From positions 186,001 to 250,000 of the forward strand of contig BTUU01000003.1 of the NCBI GenBank assembly GCA_045863555.1: 64,000 nt of DNA, given 5' to 3'. The position numbers and the translations under genes are program-made. Below, one piece after another: positions 32,839 to 44,323 of the stretch (positions are counted from its first letter, which is position 1; each line of letters begins with the position of its first letter). The notes below the pieces were generated by a model, which worked only from the letters and a program-made list of their open reading frames with translations, was not told where the DNA came from and did no database searches. This stretch comes from JACRLV01 sp045863555. Lineage in GTDB: Bacteria; Planctomycetota; Phycisphaerae; UBA1845; Fen-1342.

Positions 32839-35800
32839 TCATGGACACGCCGCGCCGAAGTGGCTGAGCAGCGTCGCGAGGTCCGTGAGGTCAACGACAC
32901 CGTCCCCATCGATGTCCGCCGCACAATCCGCCGTGCAGCCGAACTCCGAGAGCAGCGCCGCGAGGTCGGCCAGGTCGACGTCGCTGTCGGCGTCGAGATC
33001 GCCCGGCAACGCGCCGGGGGCCATCGCCCAGATCTCGATATCGTCGAGATTCCAGCCAGGATAGGTGACGCTGCTGTCCGTCGGTCCCATGCTCCAGCGG
33101 ACATAGACCGTCGGCTGGTTGTCGGCGAGACTCGAAATATCGAGCGTCATCGGCGTCCACACGGTGTCCGCGATGGCGTCGCCCGAGTGATCCCAGACCG
33201 TGGTCCAGGTCGTGCCGTTGTTCGACACCTGCACGCTCGCGTGATCCCAGCTTGACGATTCGATTCCCAGCCAGCGCCAGAAATGCAGCTCGACTCCCGT
33301 GAGCCCCGTGCAGTCGATCGCCCGCGTCGTCAGGTACTGAACCGGCATGGAATCCGCATAGTCGCCGGCGAGGTTGTACCCGTAGACGTTGGATCCGGTG
33401 TGGCCGGACGTCGGATCGAGGTTGTGTGATCCGCCGCCGAGTGGCCGGCCGAAAGCCCACTGGCCCTGCGTCGTCCAGCCCGGATTCGAGTCGAGCGGGA
33501 ACCGATGCACCGCCTGCGGACCGCCGACTGTGATGTCGATTGTCGCGATGTTCGAGTCGCGCCCGTCGTGGACCATGAATTCGAAGCGGTCATCGCCGTT
33601 ATAGCAGAGGGCGGGCTGGTAGAGGACCACGTCGCCGTAATCCGCGAGGGTGTAAGGCGCGCTCGTGATCGCGCCGCCGGCCGGGTCGCTCAACGTTCCG
33701 TGCCCCGGCAGCGTCATGATGATGAAATCGAGCAGCGCGGGCAGGTCGGTCTGGCCGCGCAGCCGGATTGCAATCGGCTGGTTCTGCGGCGTCTGGACGG
33801 AGTCGTCGTAGGCGCGCGGCGGACAGGCGCTGCCGACGGGCAGCATCCGCAGCGACCACGAATTCAGCGTGCCCGTGTCGCCGCCGGCCATGTCGCGGAC
33901 GGTCAGCGTCCAGTCGCCGATCGGCAGGCCGTTATTGAAGTCGGCGAGGCTGCCGGGGCCGTCCGGCGCGGTCGCGTCGTCATCGTAGCGGACGACGAGG
34001 TTGTCGGTCCCGCCTCCGGTGCGGTTGTGGAGCGTCACCGTGCTGCCGAGCGGCGATTGCAGCGTAATCAGCAGGTCGCCGATGTAGGTGTGCGTGATGT
34101 CGACGTCGACATCGACATCACCGACGCAGAAGATCTCGGGCACGGTGATCGTGCTCGTGACGGTCGAGTAATCGGGGATCGGCTTCGGAAGGTCATTCGG
34201 GTGATAGACGTATCGGCCGACCTCGAGCCGCACTTCGCGCGTGGTGTCGCCCAGGTGATCCGTCGTGTTCGTGAAATTGATCGTCGCGGTGTGCACGCCG
34301 ACCGGGAGCAGCGCCGCGTTTTCGTTGATCGCCACTGAAATATCCGCCTGGCCGTCCGGCGCCAGCGTTCCGGCGACGTCGCCGGAGAGCGCGATCCAGT
34401 CCGCGCCCGGTGCGACGCTCACGACGTAGTCGATCGGCGAATCGGCCACATTGCGGACGGAGTACGCGGCGCTCGCCGGCAGGAAGGGGCCGCCTTCGGG
34501 CCCTTCGGCGACGAAATCGCCGCCGGGGGTCACGCGCAGCGCGGCGAGACCGGCCGGAATGGCAAGCGCCGGGTCGCCGAGCAGGTTGTACATCTCAAAG
34601 TAGCGCCGCGTGGTCGGGCCGCTGCCCATCTGCTGGAGGTAATGCAGCTTGGTCAGATTCAGACAGGGGCCGAGCTCGCGAATGTAGTCGTCATAGAGAA
34701 CGGCGAACAGCTTCTTCTCGAGCACGTCATCTTCGGTCCAGTAGCTGTACGTCGACGACGCCAGCACGGCAGCGCCGCCCTTCTGCGGGGCGAGCAGCCA
34801 GGTCTCCGAGAAGCACTCCGTGTCGACGTAGTTGCCGGTGAGGCAGGCGAAACTGCACACGAACGAGTACATGTCCGCATTGAAGAGCCCGTTGACGTCG
34901 GCCTGCGTGAATACCGGTCCGTCGGCCCAGTAGTCGGTATCGCCGTGGCCGCTGTAGACCCCGAAGATCCGGCCGGCGTTGAATGCGTCGCGCACCTGCT
35001 GCGTCGTCGCGTGATAGGTGTGGCTGTAGAGCCGGTCGGACTCGAAATTCTCCTTGTCCATGTAGTTGGTGATGACCCACTCGTGCGTGCCTTCGCTGAT
35101 CGTGTAGTTGTCTTCGCTGGCCATGAAGACAGCGCGCAGCAGGTAACCGGGGTCGGCGAGCGGGCCGTTTTCGAGATAGAGCGTCTTGGCAACGACGGCG
35201 TCGAGCTGGACCGTCGAGCGCACGCTCATGCGGCCGAGGCCGATGTCGGGCATCCAGTCGGACGTGCCGTCCATGCAGACGTATTGCAGATCGGTGTTCG
35301 GCGTGCCTTCGCCCTGGCCGATCCAGTTTGGAATCGTATTGGTATCGCCCACGAGCAGGACGTATTCGGGGGCGGTTTCGGGGTTGGTCCACTGCGTCTG
35401 GATGTACGTCTTGATCTGCGCCGCGGTCGCGCCGACGGGCGCGGTCCAGGTCGCGACCGTGTAGCCCTGCGCGGCCTTGGCGATTGCGAAGGGACCGATC
35501 GCAGTTGCGAAGGGGTTTCCGGCGATGATCAGGAAATTGCCGGCGGCGCGCGGCGCGGCGTCCAGCAGGTCCGGATTGAGGACGATATGACGAAGCTGCT
35601 TCGCCGGGCGGTTCTGGGGCATCGGCGAGCCGCCCTGGAAGGTGACCTGCACGTCGATCCGCGGCCAGAACGCGGCGGTCTGGGCGACCGCGTCGTAGGC
35701 GAGGGGGCGAACTTCCAGGAGGAAGAGCCGTTGGCCGGCGACGATGCCGACTTCCTCGATCGAGGCGCGCTGCGCCGGCAGCGGACCGGCGACGGCGTAG

Positions 35801-36291
35801 GCGGCGTCGTCCAGCACAAATTCGGCGTTCTGAGCCGCGCCGGGGATCTTCAGGATGGGCGGCTGCACGGGCATGAGTCGCAGAACTGAGCCGGTCTGGT
35901 CGGCGTCGAGCGCGACCGGCGCTCCGGTAACCGCGTGAACGGAGACCGTAGCATCCGGCGGCACGAGGAAGAATCGCCGCTCGACGGGAATCGCCGGCGC
36001 GCCCGGCGCGCCCGCCACCGCGGAATCGGGCCAGTCGAGCCGCACGAAGGCGCCGCGCGGCGTCTTCAACACACTCGACCGGAGCCCAGCAAAACCGAAC
36101 GTGACGTTCAGTTCGGAGAGATCCGAACGAACCACGACCGCCTGCGGCGCTGTGGCGGCGCCGCTCTCCTTGGGCGAGAGCGCGCCCCGCGGGTCGATGG
36201 CCAGCCAGGTGTCAGCGGCGGCGATGGATACGACGAGACCCAGGACGCCGATCGCGCAGAGATTCCTCAAACAACGGCCGAACGAGTTCAT
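32839..36291 (-). CDS. Exported C25 (gingipain-like) cysteine peptidase with P-domain and dockerin-like repeats
   Basis: A 1150-aa secreted peptidase. It has a signal peptide (LCAIGVLGLVVSIAAADT), a propeptide-like N-terminus (about 27-245) and a peptidase C25 domain (about 246-665). The catalytic His449 is in YSGHGD and the catalytic Cys, probably Cys483, in SFACLTGNY. A C25 Ig-like region follows, then a proprotein-convertase P-domain (about 780-890; HTYIGDLLITLQSPLGSTV, PIGDWTLTVRD). After a cadherin-like segment and a MAM-like segment come two dockerin-like repeats ending FGAACP. ATG 36291 fits the signal peptide; the longer frame is not supported. It is the first gene of the C25-ankyrin-M14 cluster. 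Confidence 0.88.
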   Translation of the reverse strand: MNSFGRCLRNLCAIGVLGLVVSIAAADTWLAIDPRGALSPKESGAATAPQAVVVRSDLSELNVTFGFAGLRSSVLKTPRGAFVRLDWPDSAVAGAPGAPAIPVERRFFLVPPDATVSVHAVTGAPVALDADQTGSVLRLMPVQPPILKIPGAAQNAEFVLDDAAYAVAGPLPAQRASIEEVGIVAGQRLFLLEVRPLAYDAVAQTAAFWPRIDVQVTFQGGSPMPQNRPAKQLRHIVLNPDLLDAAPRAAGNFLIIAGNPFATAIGPFAIAKAAQGYTVATWTAPVGATAAQIKTYIQTQWTNPETAPEYVLLVGDTNTIPNWIGQGEGTPNTDLQYVCMDGTSDWMPDIGLGRMSVRSTVQLDAVVAKTLYLENGPLADPGYLLRAVFMASEDNYTISEGTHEWVITNYMDKENFESDRLYSHTYHATTQQVRDAFNAGRIFGVYSGHGDTDYWADGPVFTQADVNGLFNADMYSFVCSFACLTGNYVDTECFSETWLLAPQKGGAAVLASSTYSYWTEDDVLEKKLFAVLYDDYIRELGPCLNLTKLHYLQQMGSGPTTRRYFEMYNLLGDPALAIPAGLAALRVTPGGDFVAEGPEGGPFLPASAAYSVRNVADSPIDYVVSVAPGADWIALSGDVAGTLAPDGQADISVAINENAALLPVGVHTATINFTNTTDHLGDTTREVRLEVGRYVYHPNDLPKPIPDYSTVTSTITVPEIFCVGDVDVDVDITHTYIGDLLITLQSPLGSTVTLHNRTGGGTDNLVVRYDDDATAPDGPGSLADFNNGLPIGDWTLTVRDMAGGDTGTLNSWSLRMLPVGSACPPRAYDDSVQTPQNQPIAIRLRGQTDLPALLDFIIMTLPGHGTLSDPAGGAITSAPYTLADYGDVVLYQPALCYNGDDRFEFMVHDGRDSNIATIDITVGGPQAVHRFPLDSNPGWTTQGQWAFGRPLGGGSHNLDPTSGHTGSNVYGYNLAGDYADSMPVQYLTTRAIDCTGLTGVELHFWRWLGIESSSWDHASVQVSNNGTTWTTVWDHSGDAIADTVWTPMTLDISSLADNQPTVYVRWSMGPTDSSVTYPGWNLDDIEIWAMAPGALPGDLDADSDVDLADLAALLSEFGCTADCAADIDGDGVVDLTDLATLLSHFGAACP

Positions 36292-36641
36292 GGTGAATCC
36301 CCCGGAGAGTGTGTGAGATCGCGCTTCGTGGCACGGTTGCGAATGGCAAGCGCGGTGGTGTATTCGGGTTGGAATGGTGTCGGTGCAGTGTCGGGCCGGT
36401 TTCGGCCGCGCGCAACCGTGGTCCATCACGCCGGCGGAATTTGCGGGAGCGCGGCTGCGGAGCAGATCGGGCGCTGGAAGGCGGAACAGACGACGTCGGA
36501 GTTCGGACGCCAAGTCGACCCCGTTTCACACGCGCCTGGCGCGTGCGGGGCACCGAACCATTTCAGTATGACGGATGGGCGACCCCGTCGTCAAGCCGAG
36601 TCGCGGACGGTGCAGGTTTCACGCGGCGCGCCGCTTGCACG

Positions 36642-36647
36642 TATAAT
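36642..36647 (+). promoter_or_regulatory. Candidate -10 box of gcvP
   Basis: A consensus TATAAT lies 60 bp before the gcvP start. The best -35-like hexamer, TTTCAC at 36617-36622, is 19 bp upstream, so spacing is long. Confidence 0.45.
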
Positions 36648-36652
36648 TCATC

Positions 36653-36674
36653 GTTTCCCGCGAGGAAACGCGGG
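36653..36674 (+). promoter_or_regulatory. Two overlapping, mutually exclusive leader hairpins of gcvP
   Basis: GTTTCC (36653-36658) can pair with GGAAAC (36664-36669). Alternatively CCCGCG (36657-36662) can pair with CGCGGG (36669-36674). The arms overlap, so only one can form in a given transcript. They fall in the 5' leader predicted from the TATAAT at 36642. Confidence 0.4.
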
Positions 36675-36707
36675 TGAGCGGTTGGCCACAAACTCAGCGA
36701 GCGATCC

Positions 36708-39593
<2,886 letters not shown>

Positions 39594-39601
39594 GTAACGA
39601 C

Positions 39602-40024
39602 TTGGGACTACCAACCCGCGAAGAAATCAACGTCTACGATTCGCTGGACGAGCGGGTTGCCGTAGAGCATTTTCTCGGCAGAACCCTCGACGAGGCGGAG
39701 TATCTCTTTTGTGAAAACCCACTGCGTTATTTCGAAGACCTGATGTGGATGGGCCCGATCGCGTTTCGCTTTTATGTGATCGCGGCAATCCGGTATCTCA
39801 CGCGCTCGCCACGGCGGGTTTTGTCCGGCGACTATTTTGCCTCTGTGATCGGGTTTCGGCTCGACTACGAGCCGGAAGAGTTGAAACCCGTCGGCAAGGA
39901 ACTGTTAGCCGCTTTCGCCTATTTGTCTGAACAAGCCGTTAGCAGTCCACTGGCAGTCAGCGAGCGCGAGGCCCTTGCGGATACGTATCGCCGGCTCTCG
40001 ATCCTGATGAAGTCTGAAGGGTAA
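39602..40024 (+). CDS. Hypothetical protein downstream of gcvP
   Basis: A 140-aa soluble, acidic protein with no family recognised. It has LPTREEINVYDSLDERVAVE near the start, aromatic-rich MGPIAFRFYVIAAIRYLTRS in the middle and a C-terminal helix (ALADTYRRLSILMKSEG). A TTG start at 39602, eight bases past the gcvP stop, is proposed. The frame extends into gcvP but its composition there looks like a shadow. The short gap suggests co-transcription with gcvP. Confidence 0.55.
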   Translation: MGLPTREEINVYDSLDERVAVEHFLGRTLDEAEYLFCENPLRYFEDLMWMGPIAFRFYVIAAIRYLTRSPRRVLSGDYFASVIGFRLDYEPEELKPVGKELLAAFAYLSEQAVSSPLAVSEREALADTYRRLSILMKSEG

Positions 40025-40086
40025 CGACCGGAAATGCCTGGCCGATGCGGAAGGGGCAGGTCAGGCGTCAGGGTTCCCCGTCTCGG

Positions 40087-41574
40087 TCAATACTGTCGCC
40101 GCTGGCGAGCGGTCGGGATGTCCAGTTGGGCGCGATACTTCGCCACAGTGCGCCGCTTGATGTCGATGCCCAGCGCGACCAGGCGATCGACGATTTCATC
40201 GTCGCTCAGCGGATTCGCCTTGTCCTCCGCGTCGACGATTTCCTTCACTTTGGCCTTAATGCTGTCCCAGCCGAGTGCATCACCGTTGCCGACTTCGGTG
40301 CCGCCGGTGAAGAAGCGGCGCAGCGGGTAGATTCCGCGCGGCGTCTGAATCCACTTTTCGTCGACCGTCCGGCTGATCGTCGACGGATCGCACCCGAAGC
40401 GGTCGGCAAGGTCGCTCATCCGCAGGATCTTGAGATGCTGCTCGCCGAGGTCCAGAAACTCGCGCTGGGCCTCGACGACGGCTTTGGAGACTTCGAGCAG
40501 CCGGTCTTTGCGGTATCGGACGGCGTCGATGATCGCCGCGGCCGCGTCGAGTTTCTGTTTGATGAATTCGCGGCTGGTCTTGTCATGCTTGGCGCGTTCG
40601 AGTTCCTCGCGGAATTCGTCCGAGATTCGGAGTTCGCGCGTGTTGCCCCGCGCCAGTCGGACGGTGTAATCGTCAGCCTGTTCGTCGCGTTCGACGATCA
40701 CGTCCGGGACGACCGGCGGGGCGGCGCGATCGTCGACCTCGCTGCCCGGGTGCAGGCTCAGGCGGCCGATCGACTGGATCGCCGCTTTCACAGCGTCGAG
40801 CTCTACATCGAGCGACTTGGCGATCTGCGGCAGCCGGTTCTTCTGGAGATCCTCGAAATGCCGTTCGATGATCGCCCGTTCGAGTTCCGTGTCCCCCGGC
40901 AGCGCTTCAAGCTGGAGCAGCAGACATTCCTGGAGATCTCGCGCGCCGACGCCGGGCGGATCCAGCTGCTGGATGCGGGCCAGGGCATCTTCGACGAGGT
41001 TTAGCGACGCGGGGGGCGTCAGCGACGCAGCAATCGTCTCGAGCGGCGTCTCCAGCCGGCCGGTGTCGAGCATGTGGTCGATGATGGCGACGCCGATTTC
41101 GCGCGTGACCGGGTCCACTTCCGCCAGCGACCATTGTTCGAGCAGCGTCTCGCGCAGGCTCGTGGGCCGGGCCGCCGCGTTGGCCATCGCATCGAGCTTG
41201 TTGTCGCCGTCCTCGGACATCGCCGCCCGGGAGCGGGTGCCCCGGAACGCGACCTCTTCCTCGAAGAAGTCGTATTCATTGACGAGATTGTCGAGGCGGT
41301 TGAAATCCTGCGCCTCGCCGTCGGTGACCACCAGCGCCTCTTCGCGGTCGGAGCGCTCGTCCGCGTCACGGGCGGGCTCGGCGGCCGCGGCGCCCGGCTC
41401 GTCATCGCCGGGGACGACCTCCAGCGCCGGGTTGCCGTCGATTTCCTGGGCGATGCGCGATTCGAGGGCGAGCGCGTTGAGCTGGAGGATGTCCATGGCC
41501 TGGATCAACTGCGGCGTGAGTCGCTGCTGTTGGGCCAGCACCTGACGGGCGATCTGGGAAAGCCCTTGTGACAT
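40087..41574 (-). CDS. rpoN: RNA polymerase sigma-54 factor
   Basis: A 495-aa alternative sigma factor that recognises -24/-12 promoters and needs AAA+ activators. Region I is Gln/Leu-rich (SQIARQVLAQQQRLTPQLIQ, then MDILQLNALALESRI). An acidic region II follows, then the core-binding domain. The helix-turn-helix lies in LADRFGCDPSTISRTVDEKW, and the C-terminal RpoN box is KRRTVAKYRAQLDIPTARQRR-like. ATG 41574 (MSQGLSQIA) is chosen because region I starts there. It is divergent from the sirtuin gene, with 139 bp between starts. Confidence 0.96.
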   Translation of the reverse strand: MSQGLSQIARQVLAQQQRLTPQLIQAMDILQLNALALESRIAQEIDGNPALEVVPGDDEPGAAAAEPARDADERSDREEALVVTDGEAQDFNRLDNLVNEYDFFEEEVAFRGTRSRAAMSEDGDNKLDAMANAAARPTSLRETLLEQWSLAEVDPVTREIGVAIIDHMLDTGRLETPLETIAASLTPPASLNLVEDALARIQQLDPPGVGARDLQECLLLQLEALPGDTELERAIIERHFEDLQKNRLPQIAKSLDVELDAVKAAIQSIGRLSLHPGSEVDDRAAPPVVPDVIVERDEQADDYTVRLARGNTRELRISDEFREELERAKHDKTSREFIKQKLDAAAAIIDAVRYRKDRLLEVSKAVVEAQREFLDLGEQHLKILRMSDLADRFGCDPSTISRTVDEKWIQTPRGIYPLRRFFTGGTEVGNGDALGWDSIKAKVKEIVDAEDKANPLSDDEIVDRLVALGIDIKRRTVAKYRAQLDIPTARQRRQY

Positions 41575-41713
41575 CCGGTTCGTCTCGGATCGAGCTTGGC
41601 GGCCCGATTGTCGCAGCGCGGCCTCGCCTGGCACGCCTCGTGCCAGCAGCGATCCGCTTTACTATGGTACCCGACGACCCCATCGGAACAATTGGCCAGC
41701 GGAGCGAAGTTTG

Positions 41714-42451
41714 ATGGAATCTGGGATTGACAAGGCGGCCGCGCTCCTGCGCGTCTCGAAGCGGCTTACCGTCCTGACAGGCGCCGGCATGTCCGCGGAG
41801 TCCGGCGTGCCGACGTTTCGCGATCCGGACGGCTACTGGTCCCGATTCAATCCGGCCGAGTTGGCAACGCCGGCCGCGTTTCGCCTGGATCCGGTAAAAG
41901 TCTGGGAATGGTATCGCCTGCGAAGGGCAGCCCTCCGCACGGTCGAGCCGCACGATGGCCACGGGATCCTTGCCGCGTGGGAGAAGGCGGGCCGGTTCCA
42001 CGTGGACATCGTGACGCAGAACGTGGACGGCCTCCATCATCGGGCAGGGTCGGCGCGGGTGATCGAGCTTCACGGGCGGCTCGAACTCGCGCGGTGCACG
42101 GCCTGCGCCTACCGTCGCGACGATCTAGACGACCTCGGGCCCGATCCACGCTGCCCCGAATGCAGCGCCAGGCTCCGGCCCGGCGTGGTCTGGTTCGGCG
42201 AGTCGCTTCCGGAGGGTGCGTTCGACACGGCCGTCGAGTGCGTCAGCGCGGCGGACTGCCTGCTCGTGATCGGGACCAGTTCGCTGGTTTACCCGGCCGC
42301 GTCGCTTTCTGAGATCGCCTTCGCCCGCGGCGTGCCAACGATCGAGATCAACCCGTCCGACACGCCGATTTCAGATCTCGTGAGCGTCAGGATCAAACGC
42401 GGGTGCCGTGAAACGCTCCTGTCGCTGGAGGCGGCGCTCGCGAAATCGTAA
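41714..42451 (+). CDS. Sir2-family NAD-dependent protein deacylase
   Basis: A 245-aa sirtuin that removes acyl groups from lysine using NAD. Motifs are TVLTGAGMSAESGVPTFRD (NAD site), VDIVTQNVDGLHHRAGS, the catalytic His in VIELHGRL, and four zinc cysteines as CTAC...CPEC. GVVWFGESLPEG and VIGTSSLVYPA follow, as in CobB-type enzymes. Tyr and Arg in VWEWYRLRR resemble the class III pair used for succinyl/malonyl lysine (inference). ATG 41714 or the TTG one codon earlier is the start. It is divergent from rpoN. Confidence 0.93.
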   Translation: MESGIDKAAALLRVSKRLTVLTGAGMSAESGVPTFRDPDGYWSRFNPAELATPAAFRLDPVKVWEWYRLRRAALRTVEPHDGHGILAAWEKAGRFHVDIVTQNVDGLHHRAGSARVIELHGRLELARCTACAYRRDDLDDLGPDPRCPECSARLRPGVVWFGESLPEGAFDTAVECVSAADCLLVIGTSSLVYPAASLSEIAFARGVPTIEINPSDTPISDLVSVRIKRGCRETLLSLEAALAKS

Positions 42452-42482
42452 CTTCGTCGCCCGCCGCGAACGGACGCACGCG

Positions 42483-44105
42483 TCAGGGGCACGGCATTCC
42501 GTAGCCGCTCAGGATCGTGAGCAGATCGCCCACGTCGACGCAGTTTGTCCCGTCGACGTCTGCATAGGGATCGAAGCTGGGTTCGCCGACGCGGGCGCCG
42601 AAGCCGGAGAGCATCCGCGTCAGGTCGGTCATGTTCACGCAGCCGTCGGCATCGACGTCGCCGCGCGGGAGCGTCGGGAGGTCGATCAGATTCAACTCGT
42701 CGGTGATGGGGAAGAGGGCTTCCAGCGCGTCCGGGAGACGGACCGCCCACGAGGCCTCGCTATGATCCTGGCCCAGTCCGATCTGGAATCGCAGATTGTC
42801 GTTCAGGAGGCGGCCGGTTCGAATCAGGCCGTCGCGGGCGATGACGGTGCCATCGCCGCCGTCGCTGAAGTCCCCGGCGTCGAGATAAATCCGGACGGAG
42901 GCAGGAATTTCACCGGCAACGAGGCGGTTTCTGATATTGGTCGCCCAGAAGGACGTCGACATCGCGCCCAGGCGGCCGAATACGCCCGGCAACTCGAGCA
43001 CGGCTGAGATCGATCCGATTCCGCCGAAGCTCGAGCCGAGAATGCCTGTGTTCTGCGGCCCGGTGAGCGTACGAAAATTCTGATTCACGAAGGGGATCAG
43101 CTCTTCGATCAGAAACCGGTTGTAATTCTGGTTCCAGCTCGGGTCGCCCTCGTAATCCGGATTCAGTTCCCAGAGGCGGCGGTCGGAATAGTCGATCGCA
43201 ACGATGATCAGCTCCCGAATGCGGGCGGAGCGGATGAGCGCATCCGCGGCTTCTTCGGCGTGCCAGGAACCGTTGTTCCCGCCATTGCCGAACACGTTCT
43301 GCCCATCGTGCATGTAGAGCACCGGGTAGCGTCGCCAGGTGTTGTCGGCGTATCCCCGCGGCAAGTAGATCTGGATTCCCCGACCGCGCACGCCGTTGAT
43401 GGTGCGTGTGCCCATCACATACCGGCTCACGAGCGTCCGGACGACGCGATCGCCTTGAATCGTGCTGGTCGGGTTTGGAATATAGTTATATGTGCCCGTG
43501 TTGTTGTAGAGCACGCGATGCAGGGGCGTCCGGAACTCCGTATCGAAGACGGTGGCGCGGATGCCGCCGCCGTTCGGGCGGTTGATGAGCATCGCCAGGT
43601 CGAAGTCGTCCGGCGTCGGGAGGGGAACGAGCGGCCGGTTGACGTCGCCGAGCGTCGAGGCGAATCGGACGGCCGTCGCGCCGCCGGCGGGGACGGTGTA
43701 GACGATGCGATCGCGTGTCGGCGGCTCCGGCAGCGAAGTCGAACCGCTCTCGATATTCGTGAGGACGACCCCGTTTTCGGGGTCGGCGAGTCGGCTGACG
43801 ATCGGATCTCGGGCCACGAATTGATACGTGAAATTCGTTCCCTGCGGGATTCCCACGTCGAGAAACCACCGGTTGGAGCTTCCGTCCTCGCGCAGCAATT
43901 TGACCGCGCGGCCGAGGTCGTTGCAGCCGAGTTCCGGCGCGCTGCCCAGGACGAAGACGGCCTGACCGGACCCAACTGAACCGACGTATTCGAAGCGGAC
44001 AGGCTCGATCGGAACCTCGGACGCCGTCGCGCTCGGAAGAAAATGCGGAAACAGAAAGCTCAAGGCGCAGAGAGACACTGCGCGTATGCACGGCCGACTC
44101 AGCAC
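42483..44105 (-). CDS. Exported esterase D-like hydrolase with starch-binding-like N-terminus and dockerin-like repeats
   Basis: A 540-aa secreted protein with a signal peptide (AVSLCALSFLFPHFLPSATA) and a CBM20-like beta domain at about 35-100 (AVFVLGSAPELGCNDLGRAV). An alpha/beta-hydrolase of the putative esterase/feruloyl esterase type spans about 225-470, with nucleophile Ser359 in GILGSSFGG and His448 in LGQDHSEASW. Two dockerin-like repeats end GYGMPCP. GTG 44105 follows GGAGGGG by five bases and starts the signal peptide. It probably acts on polysaccharide esters (inference). Confidence 0.85.
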   Translation of the reverse strand: MLSRPCIRAVSLCALSFLFPHFLPSATASEVPIEPVRFEYVGSVGSGQAVFVLGSAPELGCNDLGRAVKLLREDGSSNRWFLDVGIPQGTNFTYQFVARDPIVSRLADPENGVVLTNIESGSTSLPEPPTRDRIVYTVPAGGATAVRFASTLGDVNRPLVPLPTPDDFDLAMLINRPNGGGIRATVFDTEFRTPLHRVLYNNTGTYNYIPNPTSTIQGDRVVRTLVSRYVMGTRTINGVRGRGIQIYLPRGYADNTWRRYPVLYMHDGQNVFGNGGNNGSWHAEEAADALIRSARIRELIIVAIDYSDRRLWELNPDYEGDPSWNQNYNRFLIEELIPFVNQNFRTLTGPQNTGILGSSFGGIGSISAVLELPGVFGRLGAMSTSFWATNIRNRLVAGEIPASVRIYLDAGDFSDGGDGTVIARDGLIRTGRLLNDNLRFQIGLGQDHSEASWAVRLPDALEALFPITDELNLIDLPTLPRGDVDADGCVNMTDLTRMLSGFGARVGEPSFDPYADVDGTNCVDVGDLLTILSGYGMPCP

Positions 44106-44267
44106 GTTTTCCCCTCCAGGATCGGATGCCCAGCGTGGACCGCACCCGAGACCGAACACACTATAGCGGCTCGGTGCCGCCAACAATATCGGGCTATGAG
44201 TCCATTCCGCGAGATGCTGCATTCGTTCCAAGCCCAAAGGCGTACCGCCGTGGCGGCGCTGCCGCGT

Positions 44268-44296
44268 TTGTTCGCGCGGACCGAAGTCGGTACAAT
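44268..44296 (+). promoter_or_regulatory. Sigma-70-like promoter of ctaB
   Basis: TTGTTC (44268-44273) and TACAAT (44291-44296) are separated by 17 bp. Transcription would begin near 44303, about 20 nt before the GTG start of ctaB. Confidence 0.55.
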
Positions 44297-44323
44297 CCTC
44301 GCCTTCGCTGCGGGGAGTCATTC

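Larger units (their letters stand above)
36292..36707. other. 416-bp divergent intergenic region (C25 peptidase / gcvP)
   Basis: It holds the minus-strand leader of the C25 gene, with a possible hairpin CGCGCTT/AAGCGCG at 36320-36354 ending 28 nt before its start. On the plus strand it holds a TATAAT box at 36642 and overlapping hairpins at 36653-36674 before gcvP. No ORF is convincing. The space between TATAAT and gcvP is too small for a glycine riboswitch. Confidence 0.5.

Noticed and set aside
36330..36343. Sigma-54 promoter (GTGGCACGGTTGC)
   Set aside because: TGGCAC and TTGC are present but separated by two bases instead of five, so the geometry is wrong.
36600..36707. Glycine riboswitch before gcvP
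   Set aside because: Only about 60 nt separate the TATAAT from the start, and no tandem aptamer core is recognisable.
40025..40086. Repeated GTAACGAC near 39595 and 40022 as a regulatory motif linked to the dockerin leaders
   Set aside because: These copies lie at gene ends rather than in leaders and lack the hairpin context. An 8-mer recurring a few times in 64 kb can be chance.
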